Origin: Streptomyces sp. NBC_00539
GTDB taxonomy: Bacteria; Actinomycetota; Actinomycetes; Streptomycetales; Streptomycetaceae
DNA length: 64,000 nucleotides
NCBI RefSeq assembly: GCF_036346105.1
Contig: NZ_CP107811.1
Location: 4,731,501 to 4,795,500 of the forward strand
Direction: 5' to 3'
The translations under genes and the position numbers were made by a program. Of the stretch, positions 10,232 through 19,306 are shown one piece after another (position 1 is the stretch's first letter; every line of letters starts with the position of its first letter). The notes under the pieces were generated by a model, which saw nothing but the letters and a program-made list of their open reading frames with translations, did no database searches and had not been told where the DNA came from.

Positions 10232-11503
10232 TCAGGAGCCTCCGTCGTCGGTGAGCAGGTGCGAGAAGTCGGTCAGGGCGGCCCCGTCCTCCCATGAGCG
10301 GGCCAGGGCGCCCACGGTGGACAGTTCGCCGAGGAGGACCCCGCCGACCAGGCGGTCGCCGCGGACGACGACCTGTCGGTAGGTCCGGCGGGTGGCGTCG
10401 GCGAGGCGGATGACGTCGTCACCGGGCAGCGGGGTCGGCTCCCCGAAGGCGGCGAGGTCCAGGGGCGCGCTGCCGCCGGGGAGGCCGCCGGCGCCGTCGC
10501 CGGGGGTGAGGGTGAGCCGGGTCAGCGCGCGGGTGCCGGTGTAGGTGCCGGCGGGGCCGCCGGTCCCGGTCAGGGCGGCCGCCAGGGCGTCGGCCTGCTC
10601 CAGTGCGGCCCCGGCCAGCCCGTACACCCGGCCGTCGTGCTCGGCGCAGTCGCCGATGGCGTGGATGCGGGGGTCGCTGGTGCGCAGGCCGTCGTCCACG
10701 ACGATGCCGCCCCGCACCTCCAGCCCGGCGGCCCGCGCCAGTCCGGTGCGCGGGCGCACCCCGCAGGCGAGCACCACGAGCTCGGCGTCGAGCCGGTAGC
10801 CGTCGGCGAGTTCCACGCCGGTGACCCGGGTTCCGGCCCCGGGGCGGGGGGCCGCGGCCTTGGTCAGGCCGCGCACCCGGCACTCGGTGTGGATCTCGAT
10901 GCCGAGAGCCGTGAGGTGGGCGCCCAGCAGGGCCGAGGCAGCCGCGTCCAGCTGGCGTTCCATCAGTCGCTCGGCCTGCTGTGCGAGCACCACCTGGGCG
11001 CCCCGGGCGGCGAGTGCGCGGGCCGCCGAGACCCCGAGGAGACCGCCGCCGATCACCACGGCGCGCAGGCCGGGGCGTACGGCCGCGGAAAGGGCCAGGC
11101 AGTCGTCCATGGTGCGGAACGCGTGCACGCCCTCGGGCAGTTCCCGGCCGTCCGGCTCGAACAGGCCGCGCAGCGGCGGAAGGACCGGGTTCGAGCCGGT
11201 GGCCAGGACGAGGGTGTCGTACCCGAGCACCGCCCCGTCGTCGCAGTGCACCGTCCGGTCGGCGCGGTCGACGCGGACCGCGCGCACGCCCCGGCGCAGC
11301 GCCGGGCCCGGGTCCGGGAGCCCGATCACCTCGGGGGCGTACCGGCCGGCCAGGATCTCGGCCAGCAGCACGCGGTTGTACGGGACGTGCGGCTCCTCGC
11401 CGAGCACCGTGACCGCCGCGGCACCGCCGGCGGTCAGCCGCGCCGCGCACCGCAGGCCGGCCAGGCCGCCGCCGATCACCACCACACGCCGATCCGAAGT
11501 CAT
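10232..11503 (-). CDS. FAD/NAD(P)H oxidoreductase of the nitrite (nitrate) reductase system
   Basis: The 423-residue flavoprotein resembles the N-terminal part of NirB and the NasB-type electron donors. It has an FAD-binding GGGLAGLRCAARL, a second Rossmann motif VVIGGGLLGVSAARAL, an ATGSNP strand and IGDCAEHDGRVYG before the C-terminus. It is the first gene of the leftward operon with nirB and nirD. Likely roles are passing electrons from NAD(P)H to NirB or to the NasA nitrate reductase encoded at 22011. It lacks the BFD and sirohaem domains, so it cannot reduce nitrite alone. A GlnR-like box lies just upstream. Confidence 0.85.
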   Translation of the reverse strand: MTSDRRVVVIGGGLAGLRCAARLTAGGAAAVTVLGEEPHVPYNRVLLAEILAGRYAPEVIGLPDPGPALRRGVRAVRVDRADRTVHCDDGAVLGYDTLVLATGSNPVLPPLRGLFEPDGRELPEGVHAFRTMDDCLALSAAVRPGLRAVVIGGGLLGVSAARALAARGAQVVLAQQAERLMERQLDAAASALLGAHLTALGIEIHTECRVRGLTKAAAPRPGAGTRVTGVELADGYRLDAELVVLACGVRPRTGLARAAGLEVRGGIVVDDGLRTSDPRIHAIGDCAEHDGRVYGLAGAALEQADALAAALTGTGGPAGTYTGTRALTRLTLTPGDGAGGLPGGSAPLDLAAFGEPTPLPGDDVIRLADATRRTYRQVVVRGDRLVGGVLLGELSTVGALARSWEDGAALTDFSHLLTDDGGS

Positions 11504-11525
11504 GGAACGAGCGTGCGGGGCCGCT

Positions 11526-11552
11526 GTTTCCCCGCCGCATCGCCGCTGTTAC
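11526..11552 (-). promoter_or_regulatory. Candidate GlnR box of the nir operon
   Basis: Read leftward, pentamers occur at 11-nt steps: GTAAC, GATGC, GAAAC (then CCCGC). The GlnR consensus is GTnAC-N6-GAAAC-N6-GTnAC-N6-GAAAC. The first site matches fully and the third closely. The box ends 22 bases before the operon's ATG, and the diverging TauE gene starts 123 bases to the right. Confidence 0.5.
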
Positions 11553-11675
11553 CCGGACGGAACGCGCACCTCAGCACGGAGCCGGGCGGCCCGTGAGGCT
11601 CTCGAACCTCAACCTTTGCGCAAGTTTCCCGGGATCCGTGGTCATTGCAGCCAACCGCTCCATAGGGTCGGAGCC

Positions 11676-12452
11676 GTGCCTGACATATCAACCACGATGA
11701 TCATCGTGCTCTGCGTGGCCGCCGCGGCGGCCGGCTGGATCGACGCGGTGGTCGGGGGCGGCGGACTGCTGCTCCTGCCCGCCCTGCTGCTCGGTCTTCC
11801 GCACACGCCCCCCGCCGCCGTCCTCGGCACCAACAAGGCGGTGGCCATCGTCGGCACCACCGGGGCGGCCGTGACGTACGTCCGCAAGGCACCGGTGGAC
11901 GTGAAGCTCGCCGTCCGCATCGGCCTGGCCGCGCTCGCCGGTTCGATGGGCGGCGCCGCGCTGGCCGGGGGGATCAGCAAGGACGCCATGCGCCCGCTGA
12001 TCATGGCGGTACTGGTGGTCGTCGCCGCGGTGGTGATCTTCAAGCCCGGTTTCGGCGCGGCCGCGTCCACCGCGCCCGTCAGCCGACGCCGCGTGCTGCT
12101 CGCCATCGGCCTGGCGGGACTGGGCATCGGCTTCTACGACGGACTCATCGGGCCCGGCACCGGCACCTTCCTGGTCCTCGCCCTCACCGCGCTGCTCCAC
12201 CTCGACCTGGTGACCGCCTCCGCCACCGCCAAGATCGTCAACTGCTGCACGAACGCCGGGGCGCTCGCGATGTTCGCGTACCAGGGGATGGTGCTGTGGC
12301 AACTGGCGGCCCTGATGGCGGCTTTCAACCTGGCCGGCGGCATGATCGGGGCCCGGATGGCGCTCACCAAGGGCAGCGCGTTCGTCCGGACGGTGCTGCT
12401 GACGGTGGTCGGCGCGCTGGTGGTCAAGCTCGGCATCGAGCAGTGGGGCTGA
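11676..12452 (+). CDS. TauE/SafE-family membrane permease
   Basis: The 258-residue integral membrane protein has about eight hydrophobic helices in two halves. Each half carries the family glycine-rich turn (DAVVGGGGLLLLPALLL near residue 22, and IGFYDGLIGPGTGTFLVLAL near 155) and a conserved asparagine loop (GTNKAVAIVG and KIVNCCTNAGALA). Members move sulfite, sulfonates or related small anions. The GTG at 11676 is chosen on the family start; the ribosome site is weak. It is transcribed divergently from the nir operon across a shared 172-base gap with a GlnR-like box. Transport of nitrite or another assimilation intermediate is possible but unproven. Confidence 0.85.
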   Translation: MPDISTTMIIVLCVAAAAAGWIDAVVGGGGLLLLPALLLGLPHTPPAAVLGTNKAVAIVGTTGAAVTYVRKAPVDVKLAVRIGLAALAGSMGGAALAGGISKDAMRPLIMAVLVVVAAVVIFKPGFGAAASTAPVSRRRVLLAIGLAGLGIGFYDGLIGPGTGTFLVLALTALLHLDLVTASATAKIVNCCTNAGALAMFAYQGMVLWQLAALMAAFNLAGGMIGARMALTKGSAFVRTVLLTVVGALVVKLGIEQWG

Positions 12453-12486
12453 GGCGTACCGGCCGCCAGGGCCGCCCTGTCCTGTC

Positions 12487-13122
12487 CTAGTACGTCCCCG
12501 TCAGGTGGGCGAAGACGACGACGTTCCCCTCGTAGCCGGTGCGGGGTGAGAAGGCGCCCCCGCAGGTGATCACGCGCAGCTCGGCGCGCGGCGAGGGCCC
12601 GTACACCCGGGAGTCGGGGAAGGCCCTGGCGTCGTACACCTCGACGGCGTGGACGGTGAACACGGCCGTGCGTCCGTCCGCGCGCGCCACCTCGATCGTG
12701 GCCCCGCGGCGCAGCGCGCCCAGGTGGTAGAAGACGGCCGGGCCGGTGGCGTGGTCGACGTGGCCCGCGATCAGGGCGGTGCCGGTGGCGCCGGGAGTGG
12801 TGCCGTCGCGGTACCAGCCCGCGAGGTCGCGCCGGGCGGGCGGCGGGACTTCGAGGCTGCCGTCGGCCTGTAGCCCCAGCCCGGTGAGCGGGGCGTCCAC
12901 GCGGATCGACGGGATCCGGATCCGGGTGGGCGGGGAGCCGGGCAGCGGGGCGATGCTCCCGGCGTACGAGGCCTGGCCGCTGAGCGCGCTCAGCGCCTCG
13001 GCGGGGGACGGCAGCGGCGGCCCGACGCTCTCCCCCGAGCCGCTGCTCACGAGCCAGATGCCCACGCAGGCGGCGAGGGCCAGGAGCCCGCCGCGGCCGG
13101 CGATGCCGGAGGTGCCCACCAT
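12487..13122 (-). CDS. Class F sortase
   Basis: The 211-residue protein has an N-terminal membrane anchor (about residues 8-25) and an extracellular sortase domain with GHVDHATGPAVF (catalytic His) and RVITCGGAF (catalytic Cys), plus a C-terminal arginine. Sortases cleave sorting signals and attach proteins to the cell envelope; class F enzymes are typical of actinobacteria. The ATG at 13122 follows GAGGGGG and gives the usual short tail before the anchor, so a longer frame to 13239 is not used. Directly upstream, in the same direction, lies a signal-peptide protein with a C-terminal membrane segment that may be a partner. Confidence 0.9.
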   Translation of the reverse strand: MVGTSGIAGRGGLLALAACVGIWLVSSGSGESVGPPLPSPAEALSALSGQASYAGSIAPLPGSPPTRIRIPSIRVDAPLTGLGLQADGSLEVPPPARRDLAGWYRDGTTPGATGTALIAGHVDHATGPAVFYHLGALRRGATIEVARADGRTAVFTVHAVEVYDARAFPDSRVYGPSPRAELRVITCGGAFSPRTGYEGNVVVFAHLTGTY

Positions 13123-13253
13123 GCCTGCCCCCTCGTGCTCGCTTCCCGTGCGTATGACTGGCCGTCGCCCGGCCCCGCGAACGGGGGGGACCTCGCGGGG
13201 CGGGCGACGGGGGGACGGTACCGCTCGGACCGCGGCCACGGCCGCGGGGTCCG

Positions 13254-13796
13254 TCAGCTCCGCGTGCCGCTCGCCCGGCGACGCAGGAGCCAGGTACCGC
13301 CGACGGCGACCGCGGCCAGCACGGCCGCTCCCGCCGTGATCTTGGCGGGGTCGGTGGTGGTGGTCGTGCCACCACCGACCCCGGTCCGTACGTGGCCTTG
13401 CGGGCCACGATCGGTGACGACCAGGTCGCCGGTGGCGAACTTGCCGTTCGCGCAGGTCGCGCCGATGTCGTAGGTGCCGGGCCGGAGGTCGCGGGCGACC
13501 TGGAACTGCCCCGTGACCACTTCCTTGCGGGTGCCCGGCATCAGCTTGAAGCGTCCCCCGCCGACGGTGGTCGCATCGCCCTCGGCGTGGCCGGAGGGGC
13601 CGCAGGCGCTGGTGTTCACCGTGACGGTCACACCCGGGGAGGCGGACTTCGGCCAGACCTCCAGCGGGGCGAAGTCGCCCGGGGCGAAGCCCGGCATGCC
13701 GAGTTCCGCGGCGGCGACCGCGCCCGCGACCGGGCCGGCGAAGGCGACGGCGGTCAGCGCGGTGGCGGTCAGCACGTGTGCGGTGCGGCGGCGCAT
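13254..13796 (-). CDS. Secreted surface protein with C-terminal membrane anchor, unknown function
   Basis: The 180-residue protein has a signal peptide (arginines, then a hydrophobic stretch ending near AVAAAE, residue 30) and an extracellular beta-rich middle (about 35-130). It then has a GGGTTTTTDP linker, one transmembrane helix (about 150-170) and a basic RRRASGTRS tail. Two to three cysteines (SACGPSG, GATCANG) may form a disulfide. The overall design is that of a sortase substrate, but no LPXTG-like motif is visible. AGGAG precedes the ATG at 13796. It is cotranscribed with the class F sortase gene 131 bases downstream. I do not recognise the domain. Confidence 0.75.
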   Translation of the reverse strand: MRRRTAHVLTATALTAVAFAGPVAGAVAAAELGMPGFAPGDFAPLEVWPKSASPGVTVTVNTSACGPSGHAEGDATTVGGGRFKLMPGTRKEVVTGQFQVARDLRPGTYDIGATCANGKFATGDLVVTDRGPQGHVRTGVGGGTTTTTDPAKITAGAAVLAAVAVGGTWLLRRRASGTRS

Positions 13797-14167
13797 GGGG
13801 GCTCCTGGGAACGCGGGGTCGTGTTCCGAGATAACCCGCCCCGGCCGCGCGCCGCCTCCTGATGCGGTGTCAGGTACGCCGTGCGGGCGGGTGTCCGCGC
13901 AGCTCAGACGGGCCCGCTTGGGCCGTCCGGGGGACCCTGCCCGTCCGGGTGACACCGGCCATCGCCCGGTGCCGGTCCGTGCCGTCCGTCGCCGGTCCGT
14001 GCCGTCCGTCGCCGTCTTGTCCCGTCCCGTCGCGTGCCCGCCCGGGGCCCGCACCGGCCGGGCGCAGGAGGTACGGCACGGGCTTACGCCGGCCCCGAGC
14101 GGTGCGTACGGTGGAGGCCCGCGCGGACGGAGCGACCCGCCGCGCGGCCACGTCCTGGGAGGGCCTC
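13797..14167. other. Gene-free divergent intergenic region with a short tandem repeat
   Basis: No supported gene lies in these 371 bases, which separate divergent genes and must hold both promoters. A 20-bp unit is repeated exactly at 13971-13990 and 13991-14010, followed by a partial copy and several CCGTC/CCCGT runs to about 14035. No clear -35/-10 pair could be read. Confidence 0.55.
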
Positions 14168-14623
14168 GTGACACCGCTCGACCGGCCGGGAACCGCCGCG
14201 CCCGCACTGCCGTTCTTCGTGTACGGGACCCTGCGGCCCGGCGAGGTCAACCACGACATGTTCCTGAGGGGCCGTACGGCGGCGGAGGAACCGGCCCTGC
14301 TGCCGGACGCCGCGCTGTACGAGGGCCCCGGGTACCCGTACGCCGTCGCGCGCCCCGGAGCCGCGATTCGCGGCGAGCTGGTCACCCCCGAGCCCGAGGC
14401 CTACGCGGAGCTGCTGGTCGCGCTCGACCTGCTGGAGGAGTACCGGGGCCCGGGCCTCCCGGGGAACGTTTACGACCGGGTCGCCCGCGAGGCCCTGCGC
14501 CCCGACGGCATCCGGGTCCTGGCCTGGGTGTACCTGGCCGCCGCACCGCTGGCCCGCGCCCTCGCCCGCTCCGGGACCGAGATCCCGGGCGGCGACTGGC
14601 TCGTCCCCGGCCGGTCCGGGTGA
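14168..14623 (+). CDS. Gamma-glutamylcyclotransferase-like (AIG2-type) protein
   Basis: The 151-residue protein has the GGCT fold entry VYGTLRPGEVNHDMFL, the family's substrate-binding YGTLR loop, and LLEEYRGPGLPGNVYDRV with the glutamate expected for catalysis. Family members cyclise gamma-glutamyl compounds to 5-oxoproline or act on gamma-glutamylamines. Many bacterial copies are uncharacterised. The GTG at 14168 has GGGAGG 6 bases upstream. It converges on dnaG with only 10 bases between the stop codons, so termination must occur inside one of the genes or bidirectionally. Confidence 0.8.
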   Translation: MTPLDRPGTAAPALPFFVYGTLRPGEVNHDMFLRGRTAAEEPALLPDAALYEGPGYPYAVARPGAAIRGELVTPEPEAYAELLVALDLLEEYRGPGLPGNVYDRVAREALRPDGIRVLAWVYLAAAPLARALARSGTEIPGGDWLVPGRSG

Positions 14624-14633
14624 CGACCGGCGG

Positions 14634-16532
14634 CTACAGCCCCTCGGCCCCGCGGTTGCGCAGCCGCTGCCCGTACTGCTGGAGGACCCACAGCTCCTCC
14701 TGGACCGCCGCCAGCTGCTCCGGCGGGGCCTGCGGCCCCAGCCGCGAGAGCGTGCCCTGGATCTCCTGCACCCGGCGGTCCACGGCGCGCAGCCGCACCT
14801 GCACCAGCTGGACCCCCGCGTAGACCTCGTCCACCGTCTTCGCGTGGATGGCTTCGACCGCGAGTTCCGTGACCAGCGCGCGCACGGTGTCGTTGGGCGC
14901 GGCCTCACGGACCCGCGTCAGGTAGTCCTCGGTGCCCAGCGAGGCGCCGCCCGCATCCTGGATGGCCTGGCGGACCGCCGCGTAGGGCGGCGCGGTGAAC
15001 TCGTCGATCCCGTACGCGTCGAAGGCGGGGGAGACCAGGGCCGGTCTCTGCAGCGCCAGCTTGAGCAGCTCGCGTTCGGTGCGGTGGGCGGGGCTGCGCA
15101 GGTTCAGCGCCGGGCCGCCCGCCGCCACGGGGGCGGGCGCGGGGGCGGCCTCGTACGACCGGCCGCGGCCGCCGTGCTGCGGCTGGCCCCCCCGCTCGCG
15201 CGCCCAGCGGGCGAGCTGCGCGACCCGCTTGACCACGAACTGTTCGTCGCGGATGCCCAGCATTCCGGCCAGCTGTACCGCCGACTCGTGCTGGATCGCG
15301 ATGTTCTTGATGTGGGCGACGACGGGGGCCGCCTCGTCCAGCGCGGCCGCCCGGCCCGCCGGGTTCTCCAGGTTGTGCCGGGCCACGATGTGCCGCAGGG
15401 CGAACTCGAACAGCGGGGTCCGTGACTCCACCAGTCCCGAGACGGCGGCGTCGCCCTGCGCGAGCCGCAGGTCACAGGGGTCCATCCCGCCCGGGGTGAT
15501 CGCGATCGAGGTCTCTGCGGCGAACTTCTGGTCGTCCTCGAAGGCGCGCAGCGCGGCTTTCTGGCCCGCCGCGTCCCCGTCGAAGGTGAAGATCACCTCG
15601 GCCGTGGCGTTGTCCATCAGCAGCCGGCGCAGGATCTTGATGTGGTCCCCGCCGAAGGCCGTGCCACAGGTCGCGATCGCGGTGGTGACCCCCGCCAGAT
15701 GGCAGGCCATCACATCGGTGTAGCCCTCCACCACGACGGCCCGCGAGGTCTTCGCGATCTCCTTCTTGGCCAGGTCGATGCCGTAGAGCACCTGGGACTT
15801 CTTGTAGATCGCGGTCTCGGGGGTGTTCAGGTACTTGGGGCCGTTGTCGTCGTCGCGCAGCTTGCGCGCGCCGAAGCCGACGACCTCGCCGCTGATGTCG
15901 CGGATCGGCCACATCAGCCGCCCGCGGAACCGGTCGATCGGCTTCCCGCTGCGGCTGTCCTGGGCCAGGCCGGAGGTGATCAGCTCCTTGTCGCTGAACC
16001 CCTTGCCGCGCAGGAAGCGGGTCAGGTGGTCCCAGCCGGCCGGGCTGTAGCCCACGCCGAAGTGCGCGGCCGCGGCCTGGTCGAAGCCGCGCTCCGCCAG
16101 GAACTTGCGGCCGATCTCCGCCTCGGCGCCGCCCAGCTGGTCGGCGTAGAACTGCGCGGCGGCCTTGTGCGCCTCGACCAGCCGGATCCGCTCGCCGCGG
16201 CCGCTGGTACCGGCGGTGTAGCCGCCCTCCTCGTAGCGCAGGGTGATGCCCGCCTGGCCGGCGAGGCGCTCGACCGCCTCCGAGAAGGAGAGGTGGTCGA
16301 TCTTCATGATGAAGTCGAGGGTGTCCCCGCCCGCCTGGCAGCCGAAGCAGTGGTACAGCCCCTTGCTCGGACTGACCTGGAAGGACGGGGACTTCTCGTC
16401 ATGGAAGGGGCACAGGCCCTTGAGGTTTCCGCCGCCGGCGTTGCGCAGCTGGAGGTAGTCGGAGACCACGGCGTCGATCGGGACCGCGTCCCGTACCGCC
16501 TTCACGTCGTCGTCGTTGATCCGTCCTGCCAC
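14634..16532 (-). CDS. dnaG: DNA primase
   Basis: The 632-residue primase synthesises RNA primers at the replication fork. The N-terminal CHC2 zinc finger uses Cys41, His44, Cys62 and Cys65 (CPFHDEKSPSF, YHCFGC). The catalytic core follows (FGVGYSPAGWDHL, RLMWPIRDISGEVVGFGAR), with the Toprim metal-binding motif VVEGYTDVMA and FTFDGDAAGQKA. A C-terminal helical region binds the DnaB helicase. The middle contains a low-complexity linker (about 450-475, rich in Ala/Pro/Gly). The length is normal for Streptomyces. Downstream on the same strand begins a ferredoxin reductase-like gene's 3' end; they are probably separate units. Confidence 0.96.
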   Translation of the reverse strand: MAGRINDDDVKAVRDAVPIDAVVSDYLQLRNAGGGNLKGLCPFHDEKSPSFQVSPSKGLYHCFGCQAGGDTLDFIMKIDHLSFSEAVERLAGQAGITLRYEEGGYTAGTSGRGERIRLVEAHKAAAQFYADQLGGAEAEIGRKFLAERGFDQAAAAHFGVGYSPAGWDHLTRFLRGKGFSDKELITSGLAQDSRSGKPIDRFRGRLMWPIRDISGEVVGFGARKLRDDDNGPKYLNTPETAIYKKSQVLYGIDLAKKEIAKTSRAVVVEGYTDVMACHLAGVTTAIATCGTAFGGDHIKILRRLLMDNATAEVIFTFDGDAAGQKAALRAFEDDQKFAAETSIAITPGGMDPCDLRLAQGDAAVSGLVESRTPLFEFALRHIVARHNLENPAGRAAALDEAAPVVAHIKNIAIQHESAVQLAGMLGIRDEQFVVKRVAQLARWARERGGQPQHGGRGRSYEAAPAPAPVAAGGPALNLRSPAHRTERELLKLALQRPALVSPAFDAYGIDEFTAPPYAAVRQAIQDAGGASLGTEDYLTRVREAAPNDTVRALVTELAVEAIHAKTVDEVYAGVQLVQVRLRAVDRRVQEIQGTLSRLGPQAPPEQLAAVQEELWVLQQYGQRLRNRGAEGL

Positions 16533-16566
16533 GCGTGAAGTCTACGGCCGGGCGCCGACAAACCCG

Positions 16567-17841
16567 TCAGGCCCCCTCCGCCGCCACCAGGGAAGAGAGC
16601 GGAACCGACGGGTCCGCCAGTTTCTCCCGGTCCACCGGCGCGTGGGAGCGGATCAGGGCCTGGATGTGCCCGGTGACGTCCCACACGTTGACGTTCATCC
16701 CGGCGAGCACCCGGCCCTGCGACAGCCAGAACGCGATGAACTCCCGCTTGCCCACGTCGCCGCGGATCAGCACCTGGTCGTAGCCGCCCACCGGCGCGTA
16801 CCCGGAGTACTCCAGGCCCACGTCGTACTGGTCCGAGAAGAAGTAGGGCACCCTGTCGTACGCGACCTCCTGCCCCAGCATCGCCCGGGCGGCCGCCGGG
16901 CCGCCGTTGAGCGCGTTCGCCCAGTGCTCGACGCGCAGCCGGGTCCCGAGCACCGGGTGGTGGGCGGCCGCCACGTCCCCGACGGCGAACACGTCCGGAT
17001 CGGACGTGCGCAGCGACGCGTCGACGGCGATCCCGCCGCCGTGCTCCCGGTCCACCAGGGCCAGCCCCGAGCTCTCCGCGAGCGCCGTGCGGGGCGCGGC
17101 ACCGATCGCGGCGAGCACCGCGTGCGCCGGGTGCTCCTCGCCGTCGTCGGTCCGGGCGGCCAGCACCATCCCGTCCTGCCCGACGATCTCGGTCAGCCGC
17201 GCGCCGAAGTGGAAGCGGACCCCGTGCTCGGCGTGCAGGTCGCCGAAGAGCCGGCCGATCTCCGGCCCCAGCACCGCGTGCAGCGGTGTGGCCAGCGGCT
17301 CGACCACGGTCACCTCGGCGCCGTACCCGCGGGCCGCCGCGGCGACCTCCAGACCGATCCAGCCGGCGCCCGCGATCAGCAGGTGGCCGTTGTCCCGGCC
17401 CAGCCCGGCCAGGACCTGCTTGAGCCGCTCCGCGTGTGCGAGGCGCCGCAGGTGGTGCACCCCCACCAGACCGGTGCCGGGGACGTCGAGGCGGCGCGGC
17501 TCGGCGCCGGTGGCCAGCAGCAGCTTGTCGTAGTGCAGGGCCGTGCCGTCACCGAGGACGACCTTCTTCGCGGACCGGTCCAGCTGGACGGCGGGCTGGC
17601 CCAGGTGCAGCTCGATGTCGGCACCCGCGTACCAGGACGGCTCGTGGACGAAGACGCTCTCGCGCTCCTCCTTGCCCGTCAGGTACCCCTTGGACAGGGG
17701 AGGGCGTTCGTAGGGATGCTCACGCTCGTCCCCGATCAGGATCACCCTGCCCGTGAACCCCTCGGACCTCAGGGTCTCGGCCGCTTTCGCCCCGGCGAGA
17801 CCCGCGCCGACGATGACGAACGTCCTGTGTGCGTCGACCAC
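16567..17841 (-). CDS. FAD-dependent ferredoxin/rubredoxin reductase-like oxidoreductase
   Basis: The 424-residue flavoprotein has an N-terminal FAD motif (FVIVGAGLAGAKAAETL), an NAD motif (HLLIAGAGWIGLEVAAAA), the FAD-contacting VFAVGDVAAAHHP and a C-terminal reductase domain (VGLEYSGYAPVGGYDQVLIRGD). Relatives reduce ferredoxins that serve P450s or Rieske dioxygenases. No ferredoxin or P450 gene is adjacent. The GTG at 17841 is chosen because GAGGAGG lies 7 bases upstream; ATG codons further up have no site. Its stop lies 34 bases before the dnaG start, in the same orientation, so some cotranscription with dnaG is possible. Confidence 0.88.
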   Translation of the reverse strand: MVDAHRTFVIVGAGLAGAKAAETLRSEGFTGRVILIGDEREHPYERPPLSKGYLTGKEERESVFVHEPSWYAGADIELHLGQPAVQLDRSAKKVVLGDGTALHYDKLLLATGAEPRRLDVPGTGLVGVHHLRRLAHAERLKQVLAGLGRDNGHLLIAGAGWIGLEVAAAARGYGAEVTVVEPLATPLHAVLGPEIGRLFGDLHAEHGVRFHFGARLTEIVGQDGMVLAARTDDGEEHPAHAVLAAIGAAPRTALAESSGLALVDREHGGGIAVDASLRTSDPDVFAVGDVAAAHHPVLGTRLRVEHWANALNGGPAAARAMLGQEVAYDRVPYFFSDQYDVGLEYSGYAPVGGYDQVLIRGDVGKREFIAFWLSQGRVLAGMNVNVWDVTGHIQALIRSHAPVDREKLADPSVPLSSLVAAEGA

Positions 17842-17934
17842 CTGATGCCTCCTCATAACCTCTGCGCCACATGCGGCCACATGCGAGCGTCCCGCACCGA
17901 GCCTGCCCCGTGAAGGGGGAGTGGCCCGATCGGC

Positions 17935-19251
17935 TCACCCTTCGGCGCGTCGCGGGCGTCGGGTGAGACGGGCGTGCAACGAGCGGGCCGAGGCGTCGGT
18001 GAGGGCGGCGATCTGGTCGATGACCGCCCGTTTCCTCGCCTTGTCGTCGGGCGCGTCCTCGAAGATCGCCCGGAACTGGGGGTCGAGGCCCTCGGGTGCG
18101 CGGGCGCTGAGCGCCTCGGCGAGTTCGGCCAGGACGATGCGCTGGTCCGCGCGCAGCCGCTCCTGCTCGTCGCGCTGCATCACGTACAGGTCGGCGACCG
18201 CCTTGAGGACGGCGCACTCGTTGCGCGCCTCCCGGGGAACGACCAGCTCGGCGGCGTAGCGGGTGAGGCGGCCCGATCCGTACGCCTCCCGGGTCGCCGC
18301 CTCCGCGGCCAGGCAGAAGCGGCCGATCAGCTGGCTGGTGGCGTCCTTGAGCCGGGCCTGGGCGACGGCCGAGCCGTCGTAGCCGTGCGGCCACCACTCC
18401 TCCCCCATCAGCCGGTCCAGGGCCTCCCGCAGCTCCTCCGGCGCCGTGTCGGCGGGCACGTACCGGCCGATCGCGACCTGCCAGATGGCATCGCGCTCCG
18501 GTTCGGCGAAGAGCATGTTCGGGTCGAGGTGCCCGGCGTGCAGACCGTCTTCGAAGTCGTGGACCGAGTACGCCACGTCGTCCGCCCAGTCCATGACCTG
18601 CGCCTCGAAGCACTTGCGGTCGGCGGGCGCGCCCCGGCGCAGCCAGCCGAAGACCGGCAGGTCGTCCTCGTACGCGCCGAACTTCACCGAGTCGGGGTCG
18701 GTGGGGTGCCCGCCGCGCGGCCAGGGGTATTTGGTGGCGGCGTCCAGCGCGGCCCGGGTCAGGTTGAGACCGACGCTGACGAGTTCGCCCGTCACCGGAT
18801 CGGGCACGAACCGCTTCGGCTCCAGCCGGGTCAGCAGGCGCAGCGACTGCGCGTTGCCCTCGAAACCGCCGCAGTCCTTGGCGAACTCGTTGAGGGCTTC
18901 CTCGCCGTTGTGTCCGAAGGGCGGGTGGCCCATGTCGTGGGAGAGGCAGGCGGCCTCGACCAGATCGGGATCACAGCCGAGGGCCGCCCCCAGCTCGCGG
19001 CCCACCTGCGCGCATTCCAGGGAGTGGGTCAGGCGGGTGCGGGGGCTCGCGTCCCAGTCGTAGGAGCGGGTTCCGGGGGTGACGACCTGCGTCTTGCCGG
19101 CGAGGCGGCGCAGGGCGGCGGAGTGCAGTACGCGGGCGCGGTCCCGTTGGAAGGCGGTGCGGCCGGGCCGTTTGTCGGGCTCGGCGGCCCAGCGCTCGGT
19201 GTCGGCAGGCTCGTAGGGGTCGGTGCGGGTGGTGCTCTCCATGCCTTCCAT
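17935..19251 (-). CDS. dgt: Deoxyguanosinetriphosphate triphosphohydrolase-like protein
   Basis: The 438-residue HD-domain enzyme is predicted to split dNTPs into deoxynucleoside and triphosphate, affecting dNTP pools. Metal-binding motifs are [33 protein letters not shown] and [15 protein letters not shown]. The N-terminus [26 protein letters not shown] is typical of Dgt. Two possible ATG starts (19251 and 19242) differ by three residues. It is followed leftward by the FAD oxidoreductase and dnaG, a replication-linked grouping. Whether it prefers dGTP is unproven. Confidence 0.92.
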   Translation of the reverse strand: MEGMESTTRTDPYEPADTERWAAEPDKRPGRTAFQRDRARVLHSAALRRLAGKTQVVTPGTRSYDWDASPRTRLTHSLECAQVGRELGAALGCDPDLVEAACLSHDMGHPPFGHNGEEALNEFAKDCGGFEGNAQSLRLLTRLEPKRFVPDPVTGELVSVGLNLTRAALDAATKYPWPRGGHPTDPDSVKFGAYEDDLPVFGWLRRGAPADRKCFEAQVMDWADDVAYSVHDFEDGLHAGHLDPNMLFAEPERDAIWQVAIGRYVPADTAPEELREALDRLMGEEWWPHGYDGSAVAQARLKDATSQLIGRFCLAAEAATREAYGSGRLTRYAAELVVPREARNECAVLKAVADLYVMQRDEQERLRADQRIVLAELAEALSARAPEGLDPQFRAIFEDAPDDKARKRAVIDQIAALTDASARSLHARLTRRPRRAEG

Positions 19252-19306
19252 GCTCAGACGTTAACCGGAAGAGCCGACAATGCGGGTGATCCGGGGCGGC
19301 CCGGAC

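Noticed and set aside
13254-13796. LPXTG sortase substrate
   Set aside because: No LPXTG, LAXTG or NPQTN-type motif is present before the membrane helix.
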